The notes under the pieces: generated by a model | What the model was told of the DNA's origin: nothing | Databases searched by the model: none | Seen by the model: only the letters and a program-made list of their open reading frames with translations | Assembly (NCBI GenBank): GCA_025526995.1 | Contig: JAHLKG010000023.1 | Coordinates: 1 to 64,000 of the forward strand | DNA from: Powellomyces hirtus | Lineage: Eukaryota; Chytridiomycota; Chytridiomycetes; Spizellomycetales; Powellomycetaceae | Direction: 5' to 3' | DNA length: 64,000 bases | Shown: in pieces, positions 20,848-32,257 of the stretch | Position numbering within the stretch: position 1 is the first letter of the stretch | How the letters are laid out: every line of letters starts with the position of its first letter | Translations under genes and position numbers: made by a program

Positions 20848-22730
20848 ATGCTGTGTTACGTTGTTCTAGCACTTCTTCCCATCTTCTTTTTGACATCTGC
20901 GGCTCCGCTTGCTGCTCATGATGCTCCCGGTCTCTTCCCTGCTACACTACCTGCCGACTATTGTCGACCACCATTGCCACCTCTGCTAACAAAGCTAACC
21001 TGGACTCATGACATGAAGGAACGGCTTTTTCTATTGAATGAGAGATTTGGAAGCCTGTTAAAGGACCTTTATCAAAAGACGCATCCCAACTCCAGTCAAC
21101 AAGTCGTTGTGTCCGTCGTTTTGGGAAACCGAACCATTTCATCTCATGGCATCGGCCACTTGATATCGAATGATTCTACGACGCCAGTGGTTGATGCGAA
21201 CAGCATCTTTCGCATAGCTTCTATATCCAAAGTGTTTACGGCGCTTCACCTGTTGTTGGCCCAGGAAGACGGCTTGGTTAAGGAAGATGACAAGCTGACG
21301 GCGTATCTGAAAGACTTCACCATGATTGATCCTTCCGGGAAGGACAGCGTGAATGACATCAATCTTGCAATGCTTGCCTCCCATGATTCGGGCATTCCGC
21401 CTAACGGTACGTTTGCCTGTTGATGGCAAGCGTCGCACGACATGTTAACCATTATGATGTTTGTTAGCCTGTCCCGTTGTAAGAAGCTTGGAGGACACTT
21501 ACAATTGTCCAAACACGTGGGTACACGCCATCAGAAAAGAAGTAGATATCCATTAATGACGAACTGAGACTCCCGTAGGGACAAAGAGCTCTTTCCATTG
21601 CTTGCAAGACGATCATTGGTGTTCCAACCCAATGGTCGATTCCCACTTTGTAAGTGACCTTTACAGACAAACTGCATACTTTATGATTCGCTCTAACCGC
21701 TCCCTCCTTTAACAAAGATTCCAATCTGGCCTTTGGCCTGCTTAGTCGCGCCATTGAAACGGCTGCTCAGGAGGATCAGATATCATACCTGAGACGTAAA
21801 GTGTTTGATAAGCTTGGAATGGACTCAACGGCATACGAGGCGGTCTCACCAGACAGGATGGCCCGAACACCTGCAACAAATTTGCTCGATTTCGGATATA
21901 TGAACCCGGGTGCCGGCTTCTACAGCACAGCAAACGACCTGTCCAACTTCCTGTCAGGCTTTCTCTTACGTGAAAATTCAGGTGTCCTCAGGGATGTAAC
22001 TATTCGCCACTGGCTAAAACCGACATCTTTCTTTCCCGATGCCGGCAGAGTATTTTATGGAATGCCGTGGGAAATCATACGTACCTCGTCGATGAACCTC
22101 TTCACGAAAGCTGGCACGGCACCACCATACAACTCGCAGATTGGCTTCCTGCCAGACCTGGGTCTAGGTCACGTTCTGTTGCACACGGGTGATCAGGTCG
22201 GCTATGGATTGTTGTCAACATCGATTCATCAGTTTTGGCGTGACGAGCTGGTGGACCTTCAGTCGGAGCTTGCCAAAGAGCGCTATGCTGGAATCTACCG
22301 ATCAAACAATGGTTATTGCTACAACGTAGATGTGGTAAACGCAACACTTGTTTTGCGTGAACTCGTTACACCTCAAAACGACACGGCTGTTTTCTCCTTC
22401 TACCTCGCAAGTTTTCTCACAAAAGACACACCCGCGGTCTTGGTCAACTCTTTTGACATAGATGAATTCAGGTATGTTGTTTTCATAATCCCGGTGGCGA
22501 GTAACGTCGCTATGCTAATGAAAGCCCCCAGAATTGGACTTACCTTCGAGGGGTTAGTACCGGGATGTTATATTACATCAGCCACGTTGGACCCGCTTGC
22601 GGATGAGTTTGGAAACTCTGGAGATTTAATTCGTTTTGTGAACGCTGGGAGTGACGATCGGATTCTAGTGCACAACTACTTCAAAGCGGAAGGGGGGCTT
22701 GATAAACAAAGCAAAACTTGCGCAATGTAA
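20848..22730 (+). CDS. secreted beta-lactamase-fold serine hydrolase
   Basis: Five exons in phase: 20848-21406, 21468-21516, 21579-21649, 21718-22471, 22532-22730; 543 aa. The ATG is followed by a clear signal peptide (VVLALLPIFFLTSAAPLA). The class C/LACTB-like fold is shown by the SxxK motif (Ser125-Ile-Ser-Lys128 in FRIASISKVF), the YxN motif (Tyr-Ser-Asn at residues 227-229, split by intron 3), then GAGFYSTANDLSNFL. A possible third motif is KAG in FTKAGTAPP or HTG in LLHTGDQVG. N-glycosylation sequons are present. Fungal members of this family are usually peptidases or esterases of unknown substrate, not antibiotic-resistance enzymes. The upstream frame continues without an ATG, so 20848 is the chosen start. 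Confidence 0.85.
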
Positions 22731-23031
22731 AATGCCAGGGCATTGGATTGTTGTTGTCATTGTACACGCGAAAAGAAATGCTTGCTTTTCTTCTAACGCA
22801 ATGCCCACTGAGCTTGGGGAACACAGGCGAGGGAGCAGGCTTACAATTTCAGGCAGCACCAATGACGAGTGCCACAGGCGCGTCCGGGGCGCAAAGGTAT
22901 CATATTTTCAGAGCAGGAAGGGGTTGGGCTACAAGCTTGGGACAAAACAAGTCATTTTGCCTCTGTTGGCCTCCAGGATAAGTTTTGTTCGGGCAAAGCT
23001 TGGGTTGGATCATCGACAAGATGAAGATGTA

Positions 23032-23855
23032 CTAGGCGAGGATGGAGGCAACGGCGAACATGACGGCCCCAGCGAACGAAATGCCAGCAACCTTGGAAGC
23101 TGACGACTGACTGCTCCGGGCGGTGTCTGTAGTGCTATTGGAGGAAGAGTTGGTGCGGTTAATGCTGCTGCTGGGGCAGGCCGCGAGCTGTGCGGTAACG
23201 TTGGCGGAGGTCTCCTTCAGGATCGGGAGAAAGGAGGCGGGGACGCCGGACGTGTTCTTGAGAGCAGTGCCGAAGGCGTTTCCGCACTCGGTACAGTACG
23301 TGGCCTGGTTGTCGAACGCGGTCACGAGGTTTCCGTTGGTTGCCCGGGTTATGTTGCGAATAAAGAAGTCGCCCGCAGAGCTCTTTCTGCATGCCAGGCT
23401 TCTCGCCCAGGCGACGAAGCTGAACATGTCGCCGCGTCCCAGGACGCGGACATGCCGAGACTGGCAGTGAGGTTGCTCTTTGGGTTGAGGATAGGGCTCT
23501 TTCAGCACGGTTTGCGGAGGGGCGCGGCCGCATTTTGGTAGGACGCAGTGCAAGAGTCCGAGCACAAGGCGTTCATGAAGGTGTTGCTGTTGACGAGGCT
23601 CTTGCCGGCATCAAACCAAGAGACGTTGGTGCTGGTAACGTATGGGAGGGCCTACCAACGATTATAATGCGACGGTTAGCACATCTCTTCCACCTTGATG
23701 CTTTTTCCCGTTTGACGTACTTCTGTCAAACCGCACGGGTTGATGAGTTGAATCACTGCGGCCGAGAAAGAGGGCTGACAGGTGGCCGGGAGGTTAGGGT
23801 TGATGACCTCGGCAGCGCCAGCGGGCAGCTGGGCCTGGACCGACGAAACGGCCAT
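23032..23855 (-). CDS. secreted, probably GPI-anchored Cys/Ser-rich protein
   Basis: Three exons join in phase: 23855-23721, 23651-23509, 23386-23032; about 210 aa. Reading further upstream gives TQIPVATSALVMAVSSVQA before QLPAG, which looks like a signal peptide. It probably begins in another exon, since an acceptor TTACAG lies at 23912. The mature part has spaced cysteines (LPATCQPSF, INPCG, NALCSDSCTASYQ, ATYCTECGNAFG, LAACPSS), then an Asn/Ser/Thr linker and a C-terminal hydrophobic tail (VAGISFAGAVMFAVASILA) without a charged end, the classic GPI-attachment pattern. The second intron has a weak donor (GTGCTG) and is the least certain point. Cell-wall or surface role is inferred. Confidence 0.6.
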
Positions 23856-23992
23856 AACGAGCGCGGAAGTGGCGACAGGGATTTGAGTGAAACGTGCGAG
23901 AGCGACGGGAGGCTGTAAGAGCCAGCGGGGGAGGTGGGACGGTGATCAGTTTTGTACTTGCGCTTGCACCGTCTGCCACCGGCTTTGGGCGC

Positions 23993-24222
23993 TCTCGGTT
24001 ATCAACGACAGCGGTGAGGACGTCATGTTCCTTGCGACTGGTCACAGATGTTCCGGTGCTTCGGTCAGGGTTGCAGTGTGCCCATGAAAATCGCCGACCC
24101 CGCCCCCCAAAGCCATTCTCGGTTATCGACGAAGGGCGGAGAGGACGTCATGGTTCCTTACACCTGGTCAAGGAGATGTTGTCGTTCACTCCGGTGCTTC
24201 GGTCAGGTGCGTACAGGAAAAC
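23993..24222. repeat. imperfect two-copy ~124-bp tandem repeat
   Basis: Units begin TCTCGGTTATC at 23993 and 24117. Both contain GAGGACGTCATG and TCCGGTGCTTCGGTCAGG. They lie just upstream of the secreted-protein gene and may affect its promoter. Confidence 0.6.
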
Positions 24223-24331
24223 CTGCGACTCCCCGTACCGGTATGTTATTCAACGTCATCCAACTTTGCTCGTAAAAGCCACACGTTATCGCAGAATCTT
24301 CTCTATTGTCGGCTAAGAAGCGTGTATGCTA

Positions 24332-24454
24332 CAGTCCTTGACCAAAAGTTAGCGGACCCCCTATAATTATATTCTATGCGACTCAGAGACGCGACTGCGA
24401 TAATCCCGGTGGAGCTAGTCCTAGGGCGTTCCGCTGACTTTTGGCCAGGAACTG
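24332..24454. mobile_element. 123-bp Tc1/mariner-type MITE
   Basis: The ends are inverted copies of about 26 bp, beginning CAGTCCTTGACCAAAAG on the left and, reverse-complemented, CAGTTCCTGGCCAAAAG on the right. Both are flanked by TA (24330-24331 and 24455-24456), the target site of Tc1/mariner transposases. No coding capacity. The same terminal sequence recurs at 61171. Confidence 0.85.
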
Positions 24455-24916
24455 TAACAGACGTGGATTAGTGGAGTTACTTCTGCTACTCCTCTCAAGC
24501 GCTTTTCTGTCACTTGGTCGCTGGCAACTGGTTCGTCTGACGTGGCGACGACCGTACTCATTCGATGAAAACCCGTCGCCGACGATTCTCGACACATGTT
24601 ACTTTTATATTAGAATCTCGTGGGCTCATAGTGGGATGCGCATTTGTATTCTATGCAATTGCTAGTGAACTAGATCAAAAGGGTGGTGGGTAGTATATAT
24701 AGGGACATCGCGGTAGCGGTATGCTGAGAGAGGAGCTGCGGCGCACGGGCCGGAACAATGAGCGAGATTTTCCAACGTGAGCGAGAGTGTTTAGAAAGGC
24801 AAGTTGTGGTAGCATAGCAGTATCTCCTACCAGTGGGTTGCTGCGTCAAGGCTGCGCACTTGAAATCGTGAGCTGCAAGCAACACCAGTTACACGAAGAC
24901 TCCGGCCTCCCCGACC

Positions 24917-25516
24917 TTACACCGCGACCATTCCACCCACCTCAACAGGATAGGACCGGGCCAACAGGCCAGCAAAGTAACCGGGAACAAGGCTGGTGGG
25001 TCTGGCAGAGAAGCGCAGTTGCTGTTGCTCCGCGTGCAGCTTGTGGGCTTCTTGCTCAAGCTCGTAGCAGCACTAGTGGCACGAGTCCAAAATTAAAAAC
25101 ACTAGCGCGGTACGAGAGAAACATGCTCGCATCTTCACCTTCTTTTGCGTCCGGGAATCCAAGTAAAGCAGCACAGGATCCATCACAACTGCCAGCCCAA
25201 GAACGATGTAGGCCCCCAGCCGCCTGTTTTCCTTCCAATGCAAATCCGTATCGAACGCAGAGGCTATCAGCACGGCCGCGAAAACAATTTTAAGGAGGTG
25301 CAAACCAGTGAAAAACGGTATTGCGAACGTTGCTCTGCTGACGCGGACGTTGAATCTGTCGATAAGTTTGGCATACGTCGCCGGGTCCAAACCGAGCCGC
25401 TGTGCGTCGGCGGTCGGCGCAGCGAAGTGCGGGTTGACGCCGCGAATGCGCATTGCAGGGAGGAGACGTTTGCGGATGGTCCAGTCCATTACTGAGGTTG
25501 TCTTCTGATCGAGCAT
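24917..25516 (-). CDS. small membrane protein, unknown function
   Basis: Two exons, 25516-25139 and 25072-24917, joined in phase 0; 177 aa. Residues 1-60 are soluble and rich in Arg/Pro. Two likely TM segments follow: FAIPFFTGLHLLKIVFAAVL and LGAYIVLGLAVVMDPVLLYL. After the intron comes a charged helix (CYELEQEAHKLHAEQQQLRF) and a short tail ending EVGGMVAV. The downstream exon fits the frame exactly and extends the protein past the intron stop. I do not recognise the family. A minus-strand TATA-like TATATATGC occurs about 40 bp upstream of the ATG. Confidence 0.6.
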
Positions 25517-25860
25517 GATTTGCGAGACCTTGAGGCCTCAGCGAGACAGAGAGAAGCATATATAACAACACGCCAGGTGGTCCGAGGGACCTCTCATCCC
25601 TGCAATCAATAAGGTAGACAAAATGGCTGACGACAGCACCGGCGTCGTGACGCATGCTGTTTGTCTGGATAGGAATGGAAATTTAACCAAAAAGGATGAA
25701 GTGCTAGTGGCCAGTACGGTTGAATGAGGTGTACTGTACAAAGACTCAGACAAAGAGGGGCGTCCGGAGGAAATTTTGAGTCGACTGTGCGAGGTCCAGG
25801 TGTGGATTGCATTCCTTATCCATCGCGCAGTAACCACAAACAACCCTCCAGCATTTCTAC

Positions 25861-26028
25861 CACAACGCGGTGGTCCAGGTATGGGTTCCGGTGATGCATC
25901 ATCATCTCTTCATCGTCGCATTCGTTGACCATCGGGCAGGAACCCACAACGCCGTGGTCCAGGTATTGGTTCCTGTGATGCATCATCATCTCTTCATCAT
26001 CGCACTCGTTGACCATCGGGCAGAAACA
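25861..26028. repeat. two-copy 84-bp tandem repeat, 28-codon period
   Basis: Units 25861-25944 and 25945-26028 are nearly identical. On the minus strand they read as two 28-residue repeats containing NECDDEEMMMHHRN. The frame is open for 102 codons and could be an acidic/His repeat protein, but its N-terminal part is encoded by the poly-C complement of the adjacent G tract. No gene is called. Confidence 0.85.
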
Positions 26029-26081
26029 ACGAAACACACTTGGGCGGGTTGGCGCCGGTGGGCCAAGATGATGGGCGAGAC

Positions 26082-26118
26082 GGGGGGGGGGGGGGGGGGG
26101 GGAGGGGGGGGAGGGGGG
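26082..26118 (+). repeat. G-tract (21 + 8 + 6 G)
   Basis: Thirty-five guanines in three runs separated by single adenines. Such a run can form a G-quadruplex and is also a likely place for length errors in assembly. Confidence 0.95.
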
Positions 26119-26299
26119 CGCCACATGTGCTGCCCAAGTCCCCCAATGGCCATTCAGGCCACTCCGCTCTCAGGCGTTTACAATTTAACACTGTCATCTG
26201 AGCTAGGTGACACGTTGCCGATTTAACTACAGCATTAAGGCACGCTCCCCTTGACGCGCTTCCCTTTCTTCGCTCGTTCCTCTCAATCTTCCAAGCCTC

Positions 26300-26869
26300 A
26301 TGGCCGCCCCCGACCACTCCCCGCAGGCAGCAACCTACTGCCAGTCCCACCCTCTGCTCCCAGCGGCCCTCATCGCCCGCATCGAACCGCAAGTATGCCC
26401 GCACCCGCTCAAACCCTCCGCCATCCGCTACATGGTCCGGCTGGACAACATTACCGGGCTCAAACATACGGGCGTGCACCTGTGTCGCATCCCACCCCTC
26501 ACCGAGTCGCTCATCTTCCACTGGCACCGAACCGACGAAGAATGGACCTACATTATCTCGGGAACCGGAGAGCTGGATCTATCATACCAGCACGAAGATG
26601 GTGCTATTGATCATGATCGCATTGTGACTGAGAAAGTGGGTCCCGGCGATTTCATGGGCCACACGCGGAACGGCCGGGCGCACGCGTTGAGGAATACGAG
26701 TGAGACGGATGAGTTGGTGTATTTGTGTGGTGGGGAGAGGACCGAGAAGGTCATTTGCGAGTACCCCACTGTGCGAAAGACACTTTATTATCGCGCGGGT
26801 GGAAACCATCGGTACGAAGATATGCCCTCCGATGAGCGGGAGGCGAAGGAAACGACCATTGCCGGATAG
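26300..26869 (+). CDS. cupin-domain protein
   Basis: Intronless, 189 aa, ATG after a TCATGG context. A single cupin barrel is recognisable: motif 1 around FHWHRTDEEWTYIISGTGEL with the metal-binding His-x-His and Glu, a Pro-Gly turn (VGPGDFMGH), and motif 2 around NGRAHALRNTSETDELVYLCGG. The remainder matches the COG3837-like group of small uncharacterised cupins, which end with a WP/YP-x-xRKT-like stretch (CEYPTVRKTLYY here). Substrate unknown. It may bind a metal and a sugar or small carboxylate. Lack of introns in an intron-rich region, plus family distribution, would fit bacterial ancestry, but this is inference. Confidence 0.85.
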   Translation: MAAPDHSPQAATYCQSHPLLPAALIARIEPQVCPHPLKPSAIRYMVRLDNITGLKHTGVHLCRIPPLTESLIFHWHRTDEEWTYIISGTGELDLSYQHEDGAIDHDRIVTEKVGPGDFMGHTRNGRAHALRNTSETDELVYLCGGERTEKVICEYPTVRKTLYYRAGGNHRYEDMPSDEREAKETTIAG

Positions 26870-27384
26870 GAAATGGTTGGGTAAGGGTACGCTAAAAACA
26901 GTTAGGACGTTCTAGAAACGGCCGCCGAGTCTGCAATCGTAGTCTGCTCAGTGCTCATTAAAACAGAAGCCTATATACATTCCACCAGGCAGCTTTGTGT
27001 TTGCTCATCCACGCAAAGCAGGGAAGCAGCCCCGCCACCCACATTGTTCAGAAGCGGGTTCGTAGCGCACTCTTGCACTTGGGCCAGCTCCGTGGGTCCC
27101 GCCATACTTGCGCGAAGACTACTAGGCTGCGCTTCGGGCCAATGCCGTCGTCCGTAAAGCCTTTGTCTCTCGTTTCTAGTCTACGGCCACTGTTTTTTTT
27201 TTCTCAAAAGGTGACAGTTGTAGCGTGTAAAGTGAAAGGGAAATACTGTAACGACATGGGTTGTATGAGTTAATAACGACATCTATGGAACGCTGTTCGG
27301 TGCAGCAATTCGGATTCTCTCCCAACTAACGCGTTTTCTTAGTTGAGCGGCAATAAATTTTGGTAACCCTAACACTAACCAAGG
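26870..27384. other. no supportable gene
   Basis: Short frames only. TAACCCTAACACTAACC at 27362-27378 is TTAGGG-like and directly borders the ABC pseudogene. Confidence 0.45.
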
Positions 27385-29590
27385 CGAGTCCGCGTCGAAC
27401 TTCGCATGATGAGCGCAGACTGTCCGACGGAAAAAGCGGCATCACCGTTCGCCGCCGGCAAGTGTATCCAGTTTGCGCGGCAGCTCTGCGACCGTCTGAC
27501 ATAGGCCCACCGACTCAAGCACCGTCCAGATGTGGTTGTCTGCAGTGCTGATTATGCGGTCCAGAATTTCGCGAAGCGATCCAGCAAACAGGAACGGCCC
27601 TAGGGAATGATCGTCATGCTGCTCCCAAGCTGCCGAAGCGATATCCATGCCATCGATTTTAATTGATCCGTGCGCGGCCTCCGTCATCCGGAAGAGGGCC
27701 ATAGACAATGTGCTATTGCATTGGCGTGAACAGCGAATTAGAGATCTGCACTTTCTGATGTGTTTCCGAGCCTGCAATCTCTCTTACCTTTTCCTGGAAC
27801 CGGTCCTTCCGACCACACCAACTTTTATGCCGGCTGGGAGTTCAACGGACCAGATCCAGGTCACTGCGGTAACGAGTGCTGTAGTTTTTGAATGCCACTC
27901 TGCCATTTGCCGGCCACGCTTCCGGAGCTGCGATCCCCTCAGTCTTCTCCGCAGCAAGATTCGAAAACTGAAGTGAGGCAAAAGGGAGGCAAAATGGTTA
28001 AAGATCAATTAAAATTAATGGTCCACGAAATCAACCTGATGAATACCTCGGCGGAGATGCGCTCTACGCTGACCATTTGCGTCTCCAGCTCGGCGAAGAT
28101 TCGAATGAAGAGGCAAAGTGTCTCCGACAAGCTCAGTGAATTGGTGATCGCGACCATGGCTCCAACGCTGCTCCTGTTGCGCAGAGCTAATGCCAAATTT
28201 GAGATAGCGAAGGTCACCACGACACTGAGTAAACCCAAGACCACCTGGAGCCATCTGGGCAAAACCCAGGTGGTAAGGTACGCTTGCGTAGCGTTGATCA
28301 GGGCTCGATTCTCGTCTACGCAGCGCTGCTCGACGCTGTACGCACGTATCGAGGACATCCCGTTCAAGGTCTCGCCGAAATGACCATAGACAGGGCTCTG
28401 CGCAATCGCATACAGTCTTTCCACGTCCCAGGACGCGTGGCGGTACTGTGCTTGAACCCTGAAGAAGGCCGCAGACTGGCACGGGATTTGACGACCGTCA
28501 GCGACTCGAAGACGTGAAGTATGGTATGGGTATAGGAGGGTTATCGTACCGACCATAACGATCACTGGGATAATGATCGGGCTGGCCACGCACGTGACGA
28601 CAAGGACTCCAGACCATCGTTTGTTGAAGCGAAAGGCGATGTTCTGATCGACGGCGTTGAGATCTTGGCCAATCCTATTCATGATTCGCCCTAAGCTGAA
28701 ATATAGCCAGTAATTTACCCTCAAAAACTATGTACCATTCGGTGAGGAACCTTACGGCGTCAGATCGAAGAATGACATCGGTGACCTAAATTGTTGACCC
28801 GTTTCAGTGTTAGCTCCGTCGCAGATGCACCAAACCGGCCACATACTCAATGACAGAAGCGATAAACGTGGAATGGAGTACCAAGGATGTGCGAATAGGT
28901 AGAATGCACATTGATAGCCAATAGCCGATGCTCAAGGAAATAGTAAAACGGCGAAAAAGGTGGCGTAGATCGACGAGTAGTGTCCCGCTCGTCGAAGAGA
29001 GTCCGGTTGCTCAATCCAGACGTTGAGGTAGTACGGCATTCCAAGCGACACGCTCGTCGAGAAGACCAATAGCCCAACGATGAGCGAAATATGGGCGGCT
29101 CCTCCGGCAAGTGCATAGCGCTGATAAACCGATAGAGTGACGGCGCCGCTGGCCATCCCCTCCTCGGCGGGTTGCAACATGATAGCCGCGTCCGAAACTT
29201 TGACAACGGACGGCTCTTTATCATCGGCAGCAGTGAATGTTTGTATCAACTGTCCTTGCCCTTCTGCTGCATGGCGCTCCGAGTGCCTTCCGATGCCTTC
29301 TTGGAGAGCTCAAGTTCAGCATAGCCGCAAATGCGCCTCCGCCGGCCAACAGCTTCTTGTAGGTTCCTGTTTTGATGACCAAGCAAGCTGATAACATTGT
29401 CGCAGAGGGGAAGGTGATGCCAGGCATTTGTGGCTAAGATTCCTGTCTTGTGACGCAAGTACCCTTTCGGCGCCAGGACGTGATCGAAATCGAAGATATG
29501 CCTGTCAGAATGCGCATCAATCGCAAAGAGGCAGTCGTTGAAAACAAAGACACCGGCATCCGAGCACAACGCTCGCGCGATGGTGATTAC
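27385..29590 (-). pseudogene. ABCC/MRP-type ABC transporter, truncated at both ends
   Basis: Minus strand. It begins inside nucleotide-binding domain 1 just after its signature (ARALCSDAGVFVFND ... DCLFAIDAHS). The linker follows, then transmembrane domain 2 (VYQRYALAGGAAHISLIVG; SPMSFFDLTP joined across an intron to LGRIMNRIGQDLNAVDQN; SPVYGHFGETLNGMSSIRAY; AELETQMVSVERI). Then comes the start of NBD2 (Walker A written GRTGSRKST, where GSGKS is expected; STLSMALFRM; FSVGQ signature remains). Several introns with correct phase are preserved. At least two frameshifts are visible, near 28935 and near 27855. The Walker A Gly-to-Arg change would also kill nucleotide binding. The first membrane domain and most of NBD1 are gone. 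Original role: export of organic anions or conjugates at a membrane. Confidence 0.85.
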
Positions 29591-30624
29591 ATGCCAATGC
29601 GACTACAACATGGACCTTCTCTAAAAGTGCACGCAAGACTTGTCGTGCACGCGAAGTTGGAGAAAGAGGTCAGCGAAACACTCCCCTTGAGGTCAAACAG
29701 ACGGGTGCCGTTAGATGAAAAACAGCGTCTCTTGCGGACTGCGAGTATCAAGGTGGCTCATGATAAGATACAGGTTACGTGAGTTCCAATCAGTCACTGT
29801 CTTGACGATGTCGTCGGTGATTTGGACACACAGTTTTGTGAGCGAAGAAAAACATTTTCCAACACGAGCCCCTGCCATCGGCCCCATCTCGCCTCTGTTC
29901 TATCGTCATTATGGCCTCCGCAGAAGCTAGTTCTGCTAGCATTGGCGCAAGGCGGAAACTGGCACCCAACATTGCACCGGCAGTCTTTAATCAACGGTTG
30001 AGAGTAGCAAGAATGCTGAGCGACGCAGCAACGTTCGCGCCGTTTCTGATGTATCATTATTCACCATCGGATGTTCGCGTGAAAAATAGCACAAAGAAGC
30101 ATTCGCGAGCTATGCAGGCCGCAGATTGCACAGGCCGGCTGTGCAGCACTTGCTGCTTGATCCGGCTTGGGCATAAAAGGTCCGCTCAAGCCCGTGAAAA
30201 TGCCCGGACCCATCACGCAAGGTTCCCCAGAACAATGCAATACTGCCCCCATGTCACCCACCAACTAATGCATAAAACATGCCTGAGGCATGGGAGTCTC
30301 CAAATGTCTGTCTTCCCAACAATGCGCTTCATACTCCTCCCAACGCGTGTTGTACGAGTTACCACCCCATTCGCCGACTGGATGCTTGCTCTCTGCAATT
30401 TAGTGACTGTGCGGTTTCGTAAGTTGCGGGGAGCACAAAACGATATCGGTCATTTTATATAGAGAAACTGCCCTGAACCGCCGAAAGGAGGCTGCATGAG
30501 GAACACTATGTGAACATCCCGCTTCAAGGCCTCGTTATTGCCATCTACCTACATACCACAGCGGTCCTGCCGTTGCGCAAATGCTACATATAGCGCTCAC
30601 CGTCACCTTCGCTTTCGAGATTAT
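29591..30624. other. no supportable gene
   Basis: A 183-codon plus-strand frame (29911-30462) has no domain, signal or splice support and a composition like noncoding sequence. Nothing else is visible. Confidence 0.4.
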
Positions 30625-32257
30625 TCAAGGGGCTTCAATGATTTCCAGCGATTGGTAGACCCAGCTTCGATTTCCCGCAGCAGCAGCATAGAACTGCGGC
30701 GGGGGAGCCAGTCTCTCGCTACCACTTGACAAGCCAATTCCTCCGTGATGTTGTTTGGCAACGAGAATCGGATGTTTCAAGGTGTTTGGCCCAATGACCT
30801 GTGTGGTCGGAGTGTATACCTCTTGCAACGCGTGTAGTGCCCATTGAAGTTGTCCGTCCGGCAGCTGATTCAGGGCGGACTGTGTTATGGGTAGCCGGTG
30901 TGTTATAACCAGAACACCGAGAATAAGAATAGCCAAGAGAGGAAGAGCGAAGGCAATTATTGACACCGGGCCGACTTCCACACACGTGTGCTTTCGGGTG
31001 ATGAGGATCGGTGACGGTTCTTGAAAGTTGGTCATCATCGTCAATAGAGTGGTGGGCAGAGTTGTACCACCGAGGCAATGGATGTCGTTGAAGATGTCGT
31101 TGTTCGTCACGCCTTCCAAGTCATCGAGGATGCCATAAGGCATGGCGCGTGTATAATGGCCAAGGCAAGCATTCTTATCTTGCTCGATGAATCGGTCAAA
31201 GAAGGAGATGATGTGCATTCGCCAAGGCCACTGGAAGCCTTTTTCGACGATCTGACAGGTATGCCCGCGAAACAACGTGTTTCCTTCACGAACGACACCC
31301 TTACGATCCTTCGGAAGGAAGGTGACCCACTCGTCGAACAAGAGGGCAGCGGCCATCATTTTCACCATGACTACGGGTGTTCCGAGCTCAGTTTGACCAG
31401 TCCAAGTGGCAAGGGAGTGGAATAGCATCACAGGAATGGTCGCACTTCCATCAGAAATGCGTTGTGTCATGGGGTAGGTCGTCTCCATTCCTAGCTGATC
31501 ATCAGGAACATCGGCAACAAGCTCCTGCCCAAGACTACTACGGGCAAAGTCTTTCATGTTCCCGAGAAAAGCTTGGGGACGGACGTCCGGCAAGCTGACA
31601 TTAACGCTCATGAAAGCTTCACGTTCTTCATACTCGCAATTCAACAGGAACCCCGGCGTGTCTTGGAGGGTCGGCGCCCAGCGAGAGGATGAGGAGAAGA
31701 CATTCGGCACGTACCAAGGGTTATCGATCCGCTTTCCGTCATATGCTTTGGCGACCTCGCCGAGATGCTGGTCGAATTGATCGAGCTTGACGCCGTCCCC
31801 ATGGGCTTTGACTGCCGGCTCCCAGTAAGAACCCTTGCCGCAACCAGACGTTGTTCTGCGCAAATCGAGGAGGAAAGAATGATTCTCTGTTATTCGGCGA
31901 TTCTTCAATCATTACAGCCATACAAAAACAAGAGAACCTCATATCCGCTGTCACCAGCACACCAGACATATAATCTATGTTCTGAGCCACCATCAGAGAC
32001 GCACAAACTACTGCCAAATACCATGCCCGACTCTGATAAAGCTTCCAGAGCTCATCCGCGACGCCCTTGGGCATCAAAAGACGCACATCAGCTGTCCCCG
32101 TTCGTTCGAGACGAGACCAGACGTACGCCCTCGATACTCTGCGAAAGCATGCAAAGACCAACAGCCAGAGCACCATCAGGATTAACCTAGCGAGAAGAAG
32201 CGTCCTGCGCAGAATCTCTTGGTCAGTTCCATCCTTGTAGAGGACGAACTTGAACAT
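30625..32257 (-). CDS. orphan membrane protein, ~516 aa
   Basis: Two exons, 32257-31938 and 31855-30625, joined in phase. TM helices: LARLILMVLWLLVFACF near residue 30, a possible second (WYLAVVCASLMVAQNIDYM) near residue 85, and one near the C-terminus (VSIIAFALPLLAILILGVLVI). The roughly 300 residues between are probably outside the membrane, with cysteines and Trp-rich patches (GCGKGSYWEP, NPWYVPNVFSSSSRWAPTL). The tail is cytosolic and ends NRSWVYQSLEIIEAP. The architecture (two N-terminal TMs, large domain, C-terminal TM) is clear, but I recognise no family; lineage-specific surface proteins are expected in such genomes. The donor GTTCTC is weak. Confidence 0.6.

Noticed and set aside
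24787..25293. 168-codon plus-strand frame
   Set aside because: It lies antisense to the two-exon membrane protein, whose splice phases and TM helices support the minus strand.
29911..30462. 183-codon plus-strand frame
   Set aside because: No domain, signal or splice evidence; residue composition is like translated noncoding DNA.
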